In this document: in pieces, positions 1-10,673 of the stretch | How the letters are laid out: the number at the start of each line of letters is the position of its first letter | How positions within the stretch are numbered: position 1 is the first letter of the stretch | Assembly: GCA_004026145.2 (NCBI GenBank) | Contig: SWLE01000457.1 | Span: forward strand, 94,501 to 158,500 | Origin: Takifugu bimaculatus | Lineage: Eukaryota; Chordata; Actinopteri; Tetraodontiformes; Tetraodontidae | Length of the DNA stretch: 64,000 nucleotides | Reading direction: 5' to 3' | Notes under the pieces: model-generated | The model's input: the letters and a program-made list of their open reading frames with translations, nothing else | The model's database searches: none | Told to the model about the DNA's origin: nothing | Translations under genes and position numbers: made by a program

Positions 1-200
1 GTCTACCAGGCACCCTCACCTAGTTTTGTCTAATTTTGGTTACCATCTGTCGGCTTTTTCATTGTCCTTAAATCAATTTATCATGAATAAGTGGTCCCCG
101 TGTGGCCCTCCCTCCTGAAGGAACTGGGCACAACACACACACTCAGAAAGTGTGAGGACCCTCGGATGGAATAATGGACATTTTTGAGAATGGTGTTTAC

Positions 201-3200
201 CTCAGAGTTTCCAGTCGGCAGTTTGGAAAGTGGAGAAAATCACAGAGCAGCTTCACTCCTGAATCCTTCAGCAGGTTGTAACTCAGGTCCAGTTCTCTGA
301 GATGGGAGGGATTGGACCTCAGCGCCGAGGCCAGAGAGCCACAGCTGATCCCTGATAAACTGCAGTCAATCAATCTGAAAAATGCAGGATAAGGTTATAC
401 GGAGGAGGTCTGCATGTTATCTGCGTCAGTACTAAACCTACGTTAGTTCTTAGTTGGGTCAGACCTGAATTCACGATATTACAAGGAATTTTTTTAATGT
501 GGTGCATCACAGCAGTGTTGAGAACAGCCTCACTTCACCATCTTAGCAGCTGGTATATAGGTAGAAAAATGAAGACTGACCCGAGCGTCTCCAGTTTACA
601 GTTTGGACTCTCCAGTCCAGAACAGAGCCGCTCCACTCCTGAATCCTTCAACGGGTTGTAGCTCAGGTCCAGAACCCTCAGATGGGAGAGGTTGGACTTC
701 AGAGCTGAGGCCACAGAATCACAGCTGGTCTCTGATAAACTGCAGCTACTTAGACTAAAATAACAATTATTTTGAGAGAAGACAAATAAAAATCAACATG
801 TACCAGAGCAAAACACAGCTTACAAGCAACAAACCTCTCGTCCTGCACCGGCTTATCTTCCGTATGTTCCTATTTTGGGTTCTTTCAGGGCGGTTGGACA
901 AGATCTACACCGTATGTAAAGTGTGTGTAGGTCAAAATACCTTCCAAGTTTGTGAGACCACATTTCTCAATAGCACTCAACTCTTGTCAGGAGTTGGGAC
1001 AAAGCGACCCACTCCTGATAGCTTGTGGGCGATGCTGCAGCGACCCTGCAATCCCTACACTCTCTGGTGAAACCAAATCAAAGGTTTTAGACACTGCTGG
1101 ATGCTGGAAGGGTGGCTATAGTCTGGACGCATCGTTCCCCTGACTGCACATTTCTCCAACAATGATTGGCAGCTGGTGTCACTTGTTCTCCAGATGAGAG
1201 AAGGAAAGAGAGCCACCCCACAGTGTGTTTGATTGCCCCACTGCAAGCTCAATGCTGCCAGAAAACATTGCAGGAGCATCAATTCCCCTCAGGGCATCAA
1301 CAAGGACCTCAGGAAAAGGTGCAGCTGCCACCTACTAGAGACAAGCACACTGAGCTGAGATTCAAAGCCCTCTCCTCCCAAGAGAAGAGCTTGTTTGTTG
1401 GAGGCTCTTCTGGGCGATACCTGGTGCCACAGCTCCAGCTCAGCCCGTCTCTGGAGCTGAGCTGGAGCTTAGCAAGTTTCATGGTTCTCCAGCACTTCCT
1501 CTCGCTGAGGACCTTCTCAGCTGGTGGTTTCTGCTCCACCTTCCAAGTTGAGCAGGTGATACTTCTGCATTCCTGCCACCAGTGTCTCTGCAGAAAGACT
1601 CTTCTCTACTGTTTTATATTAGATTATAGAAAATTAGGATTTTTGGTTGATCTCTTAGATGTTGTTGACTAAGAGCAGGTTTTTCTTTAATAACATAGAG
1701 AGATTCGATGAGAAGAGCAAATGTATTATTTCATGAGCTACTTCCACTACTATTATATACACATACTTCCATATTGTCTTAGATTGCAAGCTGCATTTAT
1801 TGCATCGTTCATAGAAAGTCATATTTCTGAGGAGAAAAACTCCAATAAGGTCATTTTCTTTTATGACAATTACAAAAGAAGGAGGCGATGAACAAACAGA
1901 TTTATATAAAAATGTGTGAAGATGAGAATGACTGCAGGCTTTCGGTACCAAGGTTTAACAGGGTGCTCACTTCACACTTGGGCTTTTCTCTTTTTTGGGA
2001 TGGCTTTTCTCAGTAGAGAAGGGGCATGGCACACTGCAGCAGCTTTCTTTTTGGGTTTGCTAGTTTTCCTTCTGATCTTTAAAAGACAGGAAGAACCATT
2101 TTTGATTGGTCTGAATGTTTGGGCGGTTTTGTGGCCAGCCTAAAATAAAACAAGACAAATCTACAACTGATACTTCCTTTCTAGTCATTGATGACCATCC
2201 TCACATGGGACAGATTTCCACAACCAATTTAATACTGCAAATCTGTCCTGTGTGGTCTTTTTTCTGAGAACTGTAACACTACGTTTATAACAAAGATCAA
2301 ACATGGAAACATTTATTGTCTAACTAGTTACACCTGGGAAAGTACTGGATCATCTCTGACTGACCTGAGAGTCTCCAGCTCACAGAGAGGATCCTGGAGA
2401 GCACCACAGAGCAGCTTCACTCCTGGATACTTCAGCTGGTTCCCACTCAGGTCCAGAACCCTCAGATGGGAGGGATTGGACCTCAGCGCCGAGGCCAGAG
2501 AGTCACAGCTGATCTCTGATAACCTGCAGCCGCTCAGTCTGGATAAGGAATCATGGCAAGAAATGATCTCTTATTGGAGGAAAAGTCATATTACACTTGC
2601 TCAAAATCATTATTTCATTTTATTTCATTATTTAATCAGGGCCCTTGGAGTCAGGAGAGCTCTGGCCCCCACTGATAGACTGGGATATTACAGCAACAAC
2701 ATAGTTAAAAAATATCTATAAAATTGACTTTCAATGGCTCTTTTAAATTCATACTACACTTCTCTTCTCCAAAAGTCAATGGAGTTTATCTTGAAGCCTT
2801 TCATTGTTTAGTTGTTATGTCGAAGATAAAAGGAAGCTGACCTGAGAGTCTCCAGCGTACAGTTTAGACTCTCCAGTCCAGAACAGAGCAGCTTCATCCC
2901 AGAATCCTCTAGACTGATGTAGCTCAGCTCCAGAACCCTCAGATGGGAGGGATTGGACCTCAGCGCCGAGGCCAGAGAGCCACAGCTGATCTCTGATAAA
3001 CTGCAGCGCCACAGCCTGGAAAAGGAATAAATGGGGCAAATAAAAACACATTTCTAAATCTGAAAATAAAGAGAAAAGCAGAAAATGTAAAGAAATTTAG
3101 AAAAGACCAACAGAGGCCTCCTGACCTGAGCGTCTCCAGTCTGCAGTTTGGATGCATCATTGCAGAAGACAGTAACTTTACTCCGGCATCTGTCAGGTTT

Positions 3201-6200
3201 TGGTTCTCTCTTAAGCTCAGCTCCCGTAGATGAGAAGGGTTTGACGTCATTGCTGAGGCCACAACTTCCCAATGACTCGTTGAAAGAACACTATCAGACA
3301 GTCTGTTGTGTATGAAACAAAAATAGTGAGTCAAACTTTGGGATTTCTCATCAACTTATCTGAGAATCTACCTCAACACAAATGTAGCTCATTTCCTGGA
3401 AAAGCTAAATTCAACACCGTAGAGCAACAGTTTGAACGACCATCAGATCTGAAATGCAACTGAATTATTCTCAACATTTGTCTTATTTTAGAACAGCTCA
3501 TAATTACTCAATATTTAAAATGATTATAGCTAATGGTTTAAAGAAACGTGCATCTTTTTATCTGTCTATCGGCTCTTTGGATATTTTGCATTTCATACAA
3601 TTTGTACGATGGTGCGTCAAGTCTTAATTCAGCGATCCGATCGATGACATCAGAGTCTCTGGTTGCATCGATTGCCCTCAGCTTCTGTTCTATCTGCCTG
3701 TTTCCCTTCAAATCATTTTCACTGCACCTTTTGTTGCTAGTGATGAAGTTGCCACCTAACGGGTGTGGAAAGGCTCAAACAACTTTGTGGGTCACATAAA
3801 GGCTCCAAACGGAACCGCCACAAAGACCTAAAACACCCATTTAAACCAACGAGGCCGGCTGTTTTTACGTTGAACAAATGAAGCAAAATAGTCACGTGTC
3901 ATTAGTTAAAATGTGTTTTTCTGTCGTTTGAATACGATGTATACAAACAAACAAAAGTTATTTAATGACATGACAGTCATTTCATGATAGTCAGTTAACT
4001 TGTGGCTCCTATTATTCCTGCCTTATGTTGGTTTGTCTGGATTGACCTTTGAACTTATATCCAGCCAGTGTTGAACATTTCTGGATGAATTGTTGTTGTT
4101 TTTAATTTATGGACGCTGCGATGGAGATAAAGAATTGAAGGAATGACCACTGGAGGGGGTATTGCTACCTGACATGATCCACTCGCTTGATTTAAACGCC
4201 GATGTCCGGCACCAAAAATCTTTACTTACTCGGCCTTCCTGCAGTTCCTCACAGCTGGAATCAGGCGACGTCGTCCCTCCTCTGAGGTGTTGTACTGCTG
4301 CAGGTTCAGCTCATCCAGAACCTCCTCTGACATCTGCAGCAGGTAGGCCAGAGCTGAACAGTGGATCACTGACAGTCTCCTCTTTGATTTCTTCCCTGAT
4401 TTCAGGAACTCTTGGATCTCCTGATGGACTGACTGATCCTTCATCTCCATCAGACAGTGGAAGATGTTGATGCTTCTGTCTGGGGAGAATTCATCACTGT
4501 TCTCCTCCTTCAGGTTGTTGAGGACCTTCTGGATGGTTTCTGGGTGGCTGTCCCTCTGATCCAACAGTCCACCCAAGATCCTCTGATTGGACTCCAGAGA
4601 GAGACCATGAAGGAAGCGAACAAACAAGTCCAGGTGGCCATTTTTACTTTCAAGAGATTTCCTTAGTGCTCTCCTGAGGAAGTCATCAAGAGATGTGACT
4701 GGATTGTTTTTTGCAAACATCAATGTAAACCTGGAAAAGGGGGTTGGTTCAGAATATTCTAGGAAGTGACTTATAACCGCTGTGTCTTTCCTGGTGTAAC
4801 GGTGGAACATGTAGACGGCAGCCAGAAACTCCTGAACGCTCAGATGAACAAAGCAGTAGACTGATTTCTGGAAGATCACACTCTCTCTCTTGAAGATCTC
4901 TGTACAAACTCCTGAGTACACCGACACCTCGGAGACGTCCAGTCCACATCGCTCCAGGTCTTCTGAGTAGAACATGATGTTTCCTTTCTCCAGATGTTCA
5001 AACGCCAGCCGACCCAACTTCAGAAGGAGTTCTTTATCAGCCTCAGTCAGTTCCTCTGGTCTCTGCTTTCCTCCATACTTCTGCTTCTTCCTCTTTATCT
5101 GAACCCTCAGGAAGTGTGAGTAGAGGTCAGTCAGGGTTTGGGGCAGCTCTCCTCTCTGGTCTCTGGTCATCATGTCCTCCAGAACTATAGCAGTGATCCA
5201 GCAGAAAACTGGGATCAGACACATGATATGGAGGCTCCTGGAGGCCTTGATGTGTGAGATGATTCTCTTGGACAGATCTTCATCACTGAACCTCCTCCTG
5301 AAGTACTCCTCCTTCTGGGAGTCAGTGAAGCCTCGTACTTCTGTGATCCTGTCAACACACCAGGGAGGAATCTGATAGGCTGCTGCAGGTCTGGAGGTGA
5401 TCCAGATGAGAGCTGAGGGAAGCAGGTTCCCCTGGATGAGGTTCACCAGGAGCACGCCAACGGACGATACTTGTGTGACATCAGAGATGACCTGATGGTT
5501 GTTGAAACGCAGTGAAAATCTGCTTTCATCCAGGCCATCAAAGATGAACAGAAGTTTCCAGTCAGTCAGATCTTCTGCTCTGATCTTCTGTAATGTTGGA
5601 TGGAAAACATGAAGCAGTGAGAGAAGACTGTGCTGCTCATCTCTGATCAAGTTCAGCTCCCTGCATGAGAGCGGAAGCACCAGACTGATGTCTTGGTTCT
5701 CCAAACCTTCTGCCCAGTCCAGACTGAACTTCTGCACTGAGAAGGTTTTTCCAACGCCGGCGACACCGTTGGTCAGAACCACTCTGATGTGTCTCTGTTG
5801 CTCAGATAAGACTTTGAAGATGTCCTGGCACTTGATTGGAGTGTCCTGGATGTTCTTCTGGGAGGTTCTCTCAAGCTGTCTCACCTCATGTTGTGTGTCC
5901 ACCTCCTCACTTTGTCCCTCAGTGATGTAGAGCTCAGTGTAGATATTGTTCAGCAGGGTTCCACTTCCTGCTTCATGAGTTCCTTCAGTCACATGTTCAC
6001 ATCTTCTCTTCAGACTCATCTTATGACCTTCTATCACCTCCTGCAGATCACTTCCTGAACATAAGTAAACCAATGATTTCCATCTATAATAAATCATCAA
6101 CACAACTACAAATTCATGACATCACAAATTAAATCTCATATTGAACAGTTTTACTTTGTTTGGGCTTCATTTCAACATCTCCAGATCTGCTTCCAGATTG

Positions 6201-7380
6201 TGAACAAGAGGACTCTCCTGGTGGAGCTGACTGGTCCCAGTTTGATAGGATGTGCTCCCCCCTCTCACTATGAAACACATCTCTATTAGTCCTTTGATTT
6301 ATAGGATGAAAGAACCTGATCAAGACTCAATATTGTTCCAACATTTATGTCTGAATTCATCTTTCAGTTTAAACATGATTCTTGTTTCTAATCAACAATA
6401 TTCTCATTAAGTCTGTAACTATATGACTGTCTGAGGTTTAAGTGTTAAACATCTCCAATAATAAACTCACAACCTGCTGCTGTTAATGTGACTAACAGCT
6501 GGCACACAAACACATCATCACGCTTTAGTTTTCTTACATTTCCTCTGAACTTCTGAAGGTTATTATTCCTCCATCTTTGGACTGGTCACTCTTCAGGGAC
6601 ACCCAGCTGGGCACTGTGGACTCTGCTCTGTCCTCGTCCATCCTGAGGAAACATCAGAAATAGTGATGAGACTGTGATGAAGGTAAATAATCTGTAGAGG
6701 TTGGAGTTCAATAATCCCAATTCACTGCATTTTTATCAAACAGGAACATTTCTAATCCATTCTGGATAACAACTGAATCAATAAATCAATGATGTCTCTG
6801 TATCATTTTCATGTTTTCAGAGTTTAAGCTGCTTTTTTTTTTTAACTGTTCCCTGCAGTGAGAAAAGAACTGGCACCTTTTCCAGCCCCTCATCCTGCAG
6901 CACTGAATGTGCTCTAAAGTTCTTTCCAGAGCAAACGTCTCTGCACTTGCAGCAACGTGTTGTAGTCATGGATCCGTGAGGAGAACCGGATACAGGAAAC
7001 GCCCCCACTTTGATACCAAAACCCAACTGGTGGCCAACGGTGGTCCGGCAACGACGGGGACGCTGGTCCATCGGGCCGACAACACTGGTTTTCCACAGGC
7101 CAACATGGTGAAAGGACTGTGCACCGTTTCATTTTAAGGACCTGATTAATTTCATTTTTCACGAGAGTAGAGGCTAATACCCACAAAATGATGTTTTGTA
7201 TGGTTGTGAAATGTTCTAAGGCAGAGTTATGTGGTTCAGAAAACCTTACTTTAAAGGTGAGCCTTGAGGTCCAATACCGAAGTTTAAAGGGTGGTCTTTG
7301 GACATGTCGCTCTTCATGGAGACACAGCTGGACACTACGGACTTTGCTCTCTCTTCCTCTTCCCTCACACATTCGCTCAT
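201..7380 (-). CDS. NLR gene 1 (type A): FISNA-NACHT-LRR receptor, 3' end off window
   Basis: Spliced minus-strand gene of the fish NLRC3-like (NLR-C) family, whose members are cytosolic innate immune receptors. Exons in order: 7420-7250 (ATG at 7380), 6642-6538, 6291-6155, 6054-4230, then LRR exons 3302-3126, 3015-2842, 2538-2365, 754-581 and 374-201. Splice phases agree at every junction. The first exons carry two CVSMKSD/WVSLKSD-type motifs typical of fish NLR N-termini. The large exon holds the FISNA region, then NACHT with Walker A GVAGVGKT and Walker B IFDGLDE. Each later exon is about 58 codons with the pattern SLASAL-SNPSHLR-L-L...L-LETLR. Homology to gene 3 places at least two more LRR exons left of position 1. 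No PYD, CARD or B30.2 is visible. The start is chosen from the MSEC-EEEE opening seen in fish first exons. Exon identity is seen in sequence; function is family knowledge. Confidence 0.85.
755..2364 (-). other. Long LRR intron of NLR gene 1, repeated in all four units
   Basis: Intron of about 1.6 kb between two LRR exons, with close copies at 11298-13116, 31656-33484 and 43065-44893. It has plus-strand open frames of up to 168 codons (1166-1672 here), but the four copies differ mostly at amino-acid-changing positions, so the frame does not look selected. I see no gene in it. A shorter derivative of its 1970-2045 part recurs near 10100 and 41330. Confidence 0.6.
3303..4229 (-). other. Intron after NACHT exon, nothing recognisable
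   Basis: Intron separating the NACHT exon from the first LRR exon, conserved at 13578-14504, 34423-35348 and 45355-46279. It starts with a GTAAGT donor and ends with a pyrimidine-rich acceptor on the minus strand. No gene, RNA or repeat was recognised. Confidence 0.6.
6643..7249 (-). other. Intron 1 of NLR gene 1
   Basis: Intron between the first coding exon and the second N-terminal exon. It is conserved in all four units over its left part (about 6643-7120), while the right part is shared only by units 1 and 3. Open frames here (152 codons on minus) are not supported as exons. The A/B type boundary lies inside this stretch: in units 2 and 4 the homology ends with the CATGGTGAAAGGACTGT sequence, near 17340 and 49118. 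Confidence 0.55.
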
Positions 7381-7420
7381 TTTTAAATGTGAGTCTAAAC
7401 GGTTAAGCAGGAACAGTCTG

Positions 7421-8800
7421 CTGACACAGAAAAGAAGATTAAAGAACATGATTCTCAGCATGAAGACAAGCAGAGGTCTGTCCAATGACGTATTGTCGGC
7501 TCATTCACATCAAAATCTATTATATGATGTCACCCTGTACATCATACAGGCCACATATATATTGGAAAAAAGTTTTGGGACATCTTAAAAGTTTACACCA
7601 TGTTAAACATAAAATAGTTGTGGAAAAAATGTTTCTCCTGGGTGTTTCACAAGGTGCGGTGGCATTAGATGGACGCACACAAATACAAATTAAATCATTT
7701 TTTATCTGGTTATGGTTTACGAGAAAACCTAAATTCTTTCAAGATGTCAGTTCTCAACATTAAATTCAACAAATAAGATGAGAATGCATTCAAAACTAAA
7801 CAGAAATGCGTCATCACATCATCAAAGTGGGTCAAATGCAGCATCATCTTCTGTCATCTCACACAGGATTCCAAGAAGAGGATCTTCATTTTCAACAACG
7901 CACCTTGACATCTCATCCTAGAGGTCAAAACTCTGCATGGCGTGCACAGCTACTAGTTGCAGCTGGTGGTTGTGGCGGAGGAGATCCCAAACATATCTAG
8001 CAAGCTTGTTTTGGAGCAGAGCTTGTCCACCACCTCTGACCCCACTCATCACAGAAGTCCCACCATATCCATGGCCAGGTGTGTTGGCAGCATTGGAGCC
8101 AGCCTCAGGAAAAAGGTGTGTCAATATCTCAGAAGTGATGATCAAGTTGCCTCGACCCAACAGAAGTCAAGCAACCCAACATGCTGAATAGAATAGATGA
8201 CACACAGCAAAGGGCAAAAAACACCCAATTCTGCTCAGACTAATCTGATCTGACCACATGTACAGGACCAAAAATATCAAAACACCATGGGTTTAGGCTT
8301 CGTTTCGTTTTCGTGACTGCTTCATTCAAAACAGAACAAATTTCATAAATCCATAATAACAAATTCATATTCCACAAATAACCAGTTGTTAAAACAATAA
8401 AATGGAATGCCTTGATCTCTCCCTCTTTCCATACTCTCCTTTTTAAAATAAAGGACTGATTGTCCCCCTGGTGGAGGGACAAAGAGAGGAGGCTAAAACT
8501 GTCGCGTTTGTGTCCCTCTTTCCGTGGATTTTTCCACTAACTGCAAATAATATTGTCGACTTATTGTGAGTATTAAAATGTGCTTCCTCAACCTCTAAAA
8601 TGTTGGCTCAGGGTTAGCGGAAAACGCAGTGAGAGGAAACACGGTACAAAGTTTGATCATCCGTCACAACATTCCCGTCGACCAGCCGCAATGTGCGTCC
8701 GAAACACGCGCACGCTCATTGCGCACACGCAGGTTATTAAGCCGCATCTCGCAGCGGAACATTGATTCGAGACGACAGCAGTGAAAGAACCAAATGCTAC
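7421..8800. other. Upstream intron of NLR gene 1, no gene seen
   Basis: Probably the intron between a non-coding first exon and the first coding exon of gene 1. It matches 38533-40005 in unit 3, which carries about 100 bp more near 39030. It is absent from units 2 and 4. The centre (about 7540-8280) resembles interspersed DNA with several short open frames but no protein motif. Confidence 0.45.
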
Positions 8801-8873
8801 CTGAATATTAGAGGTTTTCCATCAGGGCTCGGTCACTCAGGATGGAGCCCGAAGTTGAGAACTTTCACTTTAG
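8801..8873 (-). promoter_or_regulatory. Candidate promoter and 5' non-coding exon of NLR gene 1 with ISRE-like site
   Basis: On the minus strand the site at 8873-8861 reads CTAAAGTGAAAGT, which matches the interferon-stimulated response element pattern (GRAAASTGAAAST) at all but the first two positions. About 60 bp downstream, TTCAG followed by GTAGCA at 8801 makes a plausible donor for a short leader exon splicing to the acceptor at 7420. The motif is seen; promoter use is inferred. Unit 3 lacks the bases equivalent to 8850-8905 and so lacks the site. Confidence 0.4.
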
Positions 8874-8905
8874 CTTCTTCTTCCTCTACACGTCACGTGT
8901 TTGTG

Positions 8906-9552
8906 GTTGGATCGCGTCATATCCAGCACAAGCGCCTCTCTTCAGAACAATTTGGTCCACGTTTTAACTGAAATACTGGGAAACAACTGGAGTTCGTCTG
9001 ACAGATGTTGGTTTTTGGGTGCGGAATCAAACTGGGTCAACTTTTTGATCTATAGGATCCCCTCTGGTTCAAAGTGTCCCCTATAGGATATTGGCAGTTC
9101 TGACCTTTTGGGGGCTGCACACACCTCTTAATGGTGACGGCACCAACGGAGCTGATCCAGTTGTCATCAGCTGGCCAGTCTGACTCCAGCTCATTAGGGG
9201 AACTTTGCTGATCTGGAGGAGAAGCTTTCAAAACTTGACGGGCTGGGGGGAATGACTGTAATTTTGGAATCAGCGTGCCAGTTTTATTTTTAATCAGAAT
9301 AATTTAGAATAATTTCAACAGGATATTTTCAAATTGTTCCCCAGTGTAACTTCACCTGAAATTGTGGACTCCAGAATATCACCATTAAATCCATTTAATC
9401 ACTTAATAGCTGTGGAATTTGAGCCGTGAGAAAAATATCTCTCCATCATGATTTCCAGAATTTTTCATCAATATCTGAGATTCTTCGAAAGCTTCGCTGG
9501 CTTTGGGTTTTTATTGCTTCTGCTTCATTTTCAGGCGCAGTTCTTTTATTTT
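8906..9552. other. Unique-looking flank upstream of NLR gene 1
   Basis: Conserved with unit 3 (about 40055-40700), no gene recognised. It contains only short open frames. It would lie upstream of the gene 1 promoter. Confidence 0.4.
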
Positions 9553-9780
9553 TAAATCAAATCAAATCATCTTTATTTGTAATGTCTGTTGTAGTCAAAC
9601 TTGGTGCTATGCAGAATCCCAGGGCCTGATCCCTAACAATCAACAGGAAAATCTCCCCTTTAACAGGAAGAAACCTTGAGCAGGACCAGGCTCATATGGG
9701 GGGGGGGGGGGGGGGGGGCCTCCTGCTGATGGGGGGGTGGGTAGGGAGAGAGGAGGAGAAGGGGGAGGACAGGTAGAGGA
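9553..9780. repeat. Interspersed repeat fragment with poly-G tract
   Basis: Fragment of a common fish interspersed sequence (AACAGGAAGAAACCTTGAGCAGG core) followed by a run of about 20 G. A copy sits in unit 3 at about 40703-40940, and a related stretch occurs at about 25760-25860 inside a LINE fragment. The G-run length is likely to be unreliable in assembly. Confidence 0.5.
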
Positions 9781-10673
9781 GAGGAAGGATAAAACTATTC
9801 TGTAAAAATGTATGTTTAGCTTTGTGAAATTGTGTCGTACAGGTCAAATAAGAAAACAAGATCAACTGCTGAACCAGTGCAATTTATTTTTAACGTGTTA
9901 ATCTCCACAAAGAAAGAAAAAACACAAACAACAAGTTAATAGTGGTCCAGTAATGCGCTATAGTCATACACCAGTACAGCTAACAATAACTCATGTTTTC
10001 CACCTGCTTTTCCATCTTCAGTGGGAATAATCCAGGGCGTTCTGGGCTTGAACAAAGGTATTAAAAGCTGGCTGAATGTCTGAGGTGACTGAAGGACACA
10101 CTTGGGCTTTTCTCAATAGAGAAGGGGCACGGCACAGTGCAGCAGGTTCTCATCTTAAAATTTACTGTATTCATGGGAGATTTATTTGGTCATTTTGCTT
10201 CTTTTTATTTCCTATTTCCCACATTTATTCATAGTTTTTATTAGATTGCAATAAATCCTATAACATTGAACAGACTGACTAAAGTCAAATGACCTGCGGT
10301 TCCCACCGATAGCCGTCATTCTGATGGGTTTTTGCTGGCTGCAGCTGAAATATTCCAATGCTCCATGTCACAGAGACAGTAAATACTAAACCCTAAAGAT
10401 TCTGAAGGCATGATGTAAAATAGTAACGTATAATACAGACATTTGAAGAGACAATTAAGAGAATGTTTTCATGCTTCTAAGAGTGGCCGAGGAGCCATTT
10501 AGAACTTTATAAAGATGCATTGTGTGATACCAGGAACTAATTTAACTTCAAGGCGAAGCTGCTTCTGCTTTGTCGACCATCGACTGATCTCCTGAAAGTC
10601 CACCAGCGCTTTTTAAAAACTGAATTTTTCATCTATGGAGGGAGTAGACGGCAGATGTTTCCACAGATGTTCT
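9781..10673. other. Spacer and 3' region of NLR gene 2
   Basis: Lies between units 1 and 2. It is homologous to 41020-41760 before gene 4, and from about 10155 to 29430-30000 before gene 3, so it is the downstream and 3'UTR part of the unit. No coding sequence is supported: a minus-strand frame in the unit 4 copy (41347-41051) is broken here by a small insertion. Confidence 0.5.

Noticed and set aside
1166..1672. 168-codon plus-strand open frame inside the NLR intron, present in all four units
   Set aside because: Differences among the four copies almost all change amino acids, as expected for non-coding DNA, and no domain is recognisable. It persists because the duplications are recent.
6055..6103. 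Upstream Met (MLMIYYRW...) as start of the NACHT protein
   Set aside because: The sequence TTATGTTCAG at 6064-6055 is an acceptor, and the upstream exons join in correct phase at 6054. The extra residues are intron.
6914..7372. 152-codon minus-strand frame between the N-terminal exons
   Set aside because: It runs across the boundary where type A and B units diverge, lacks splice support, and its counterpart in units 2 and 4 ends differently. Treated as intron.
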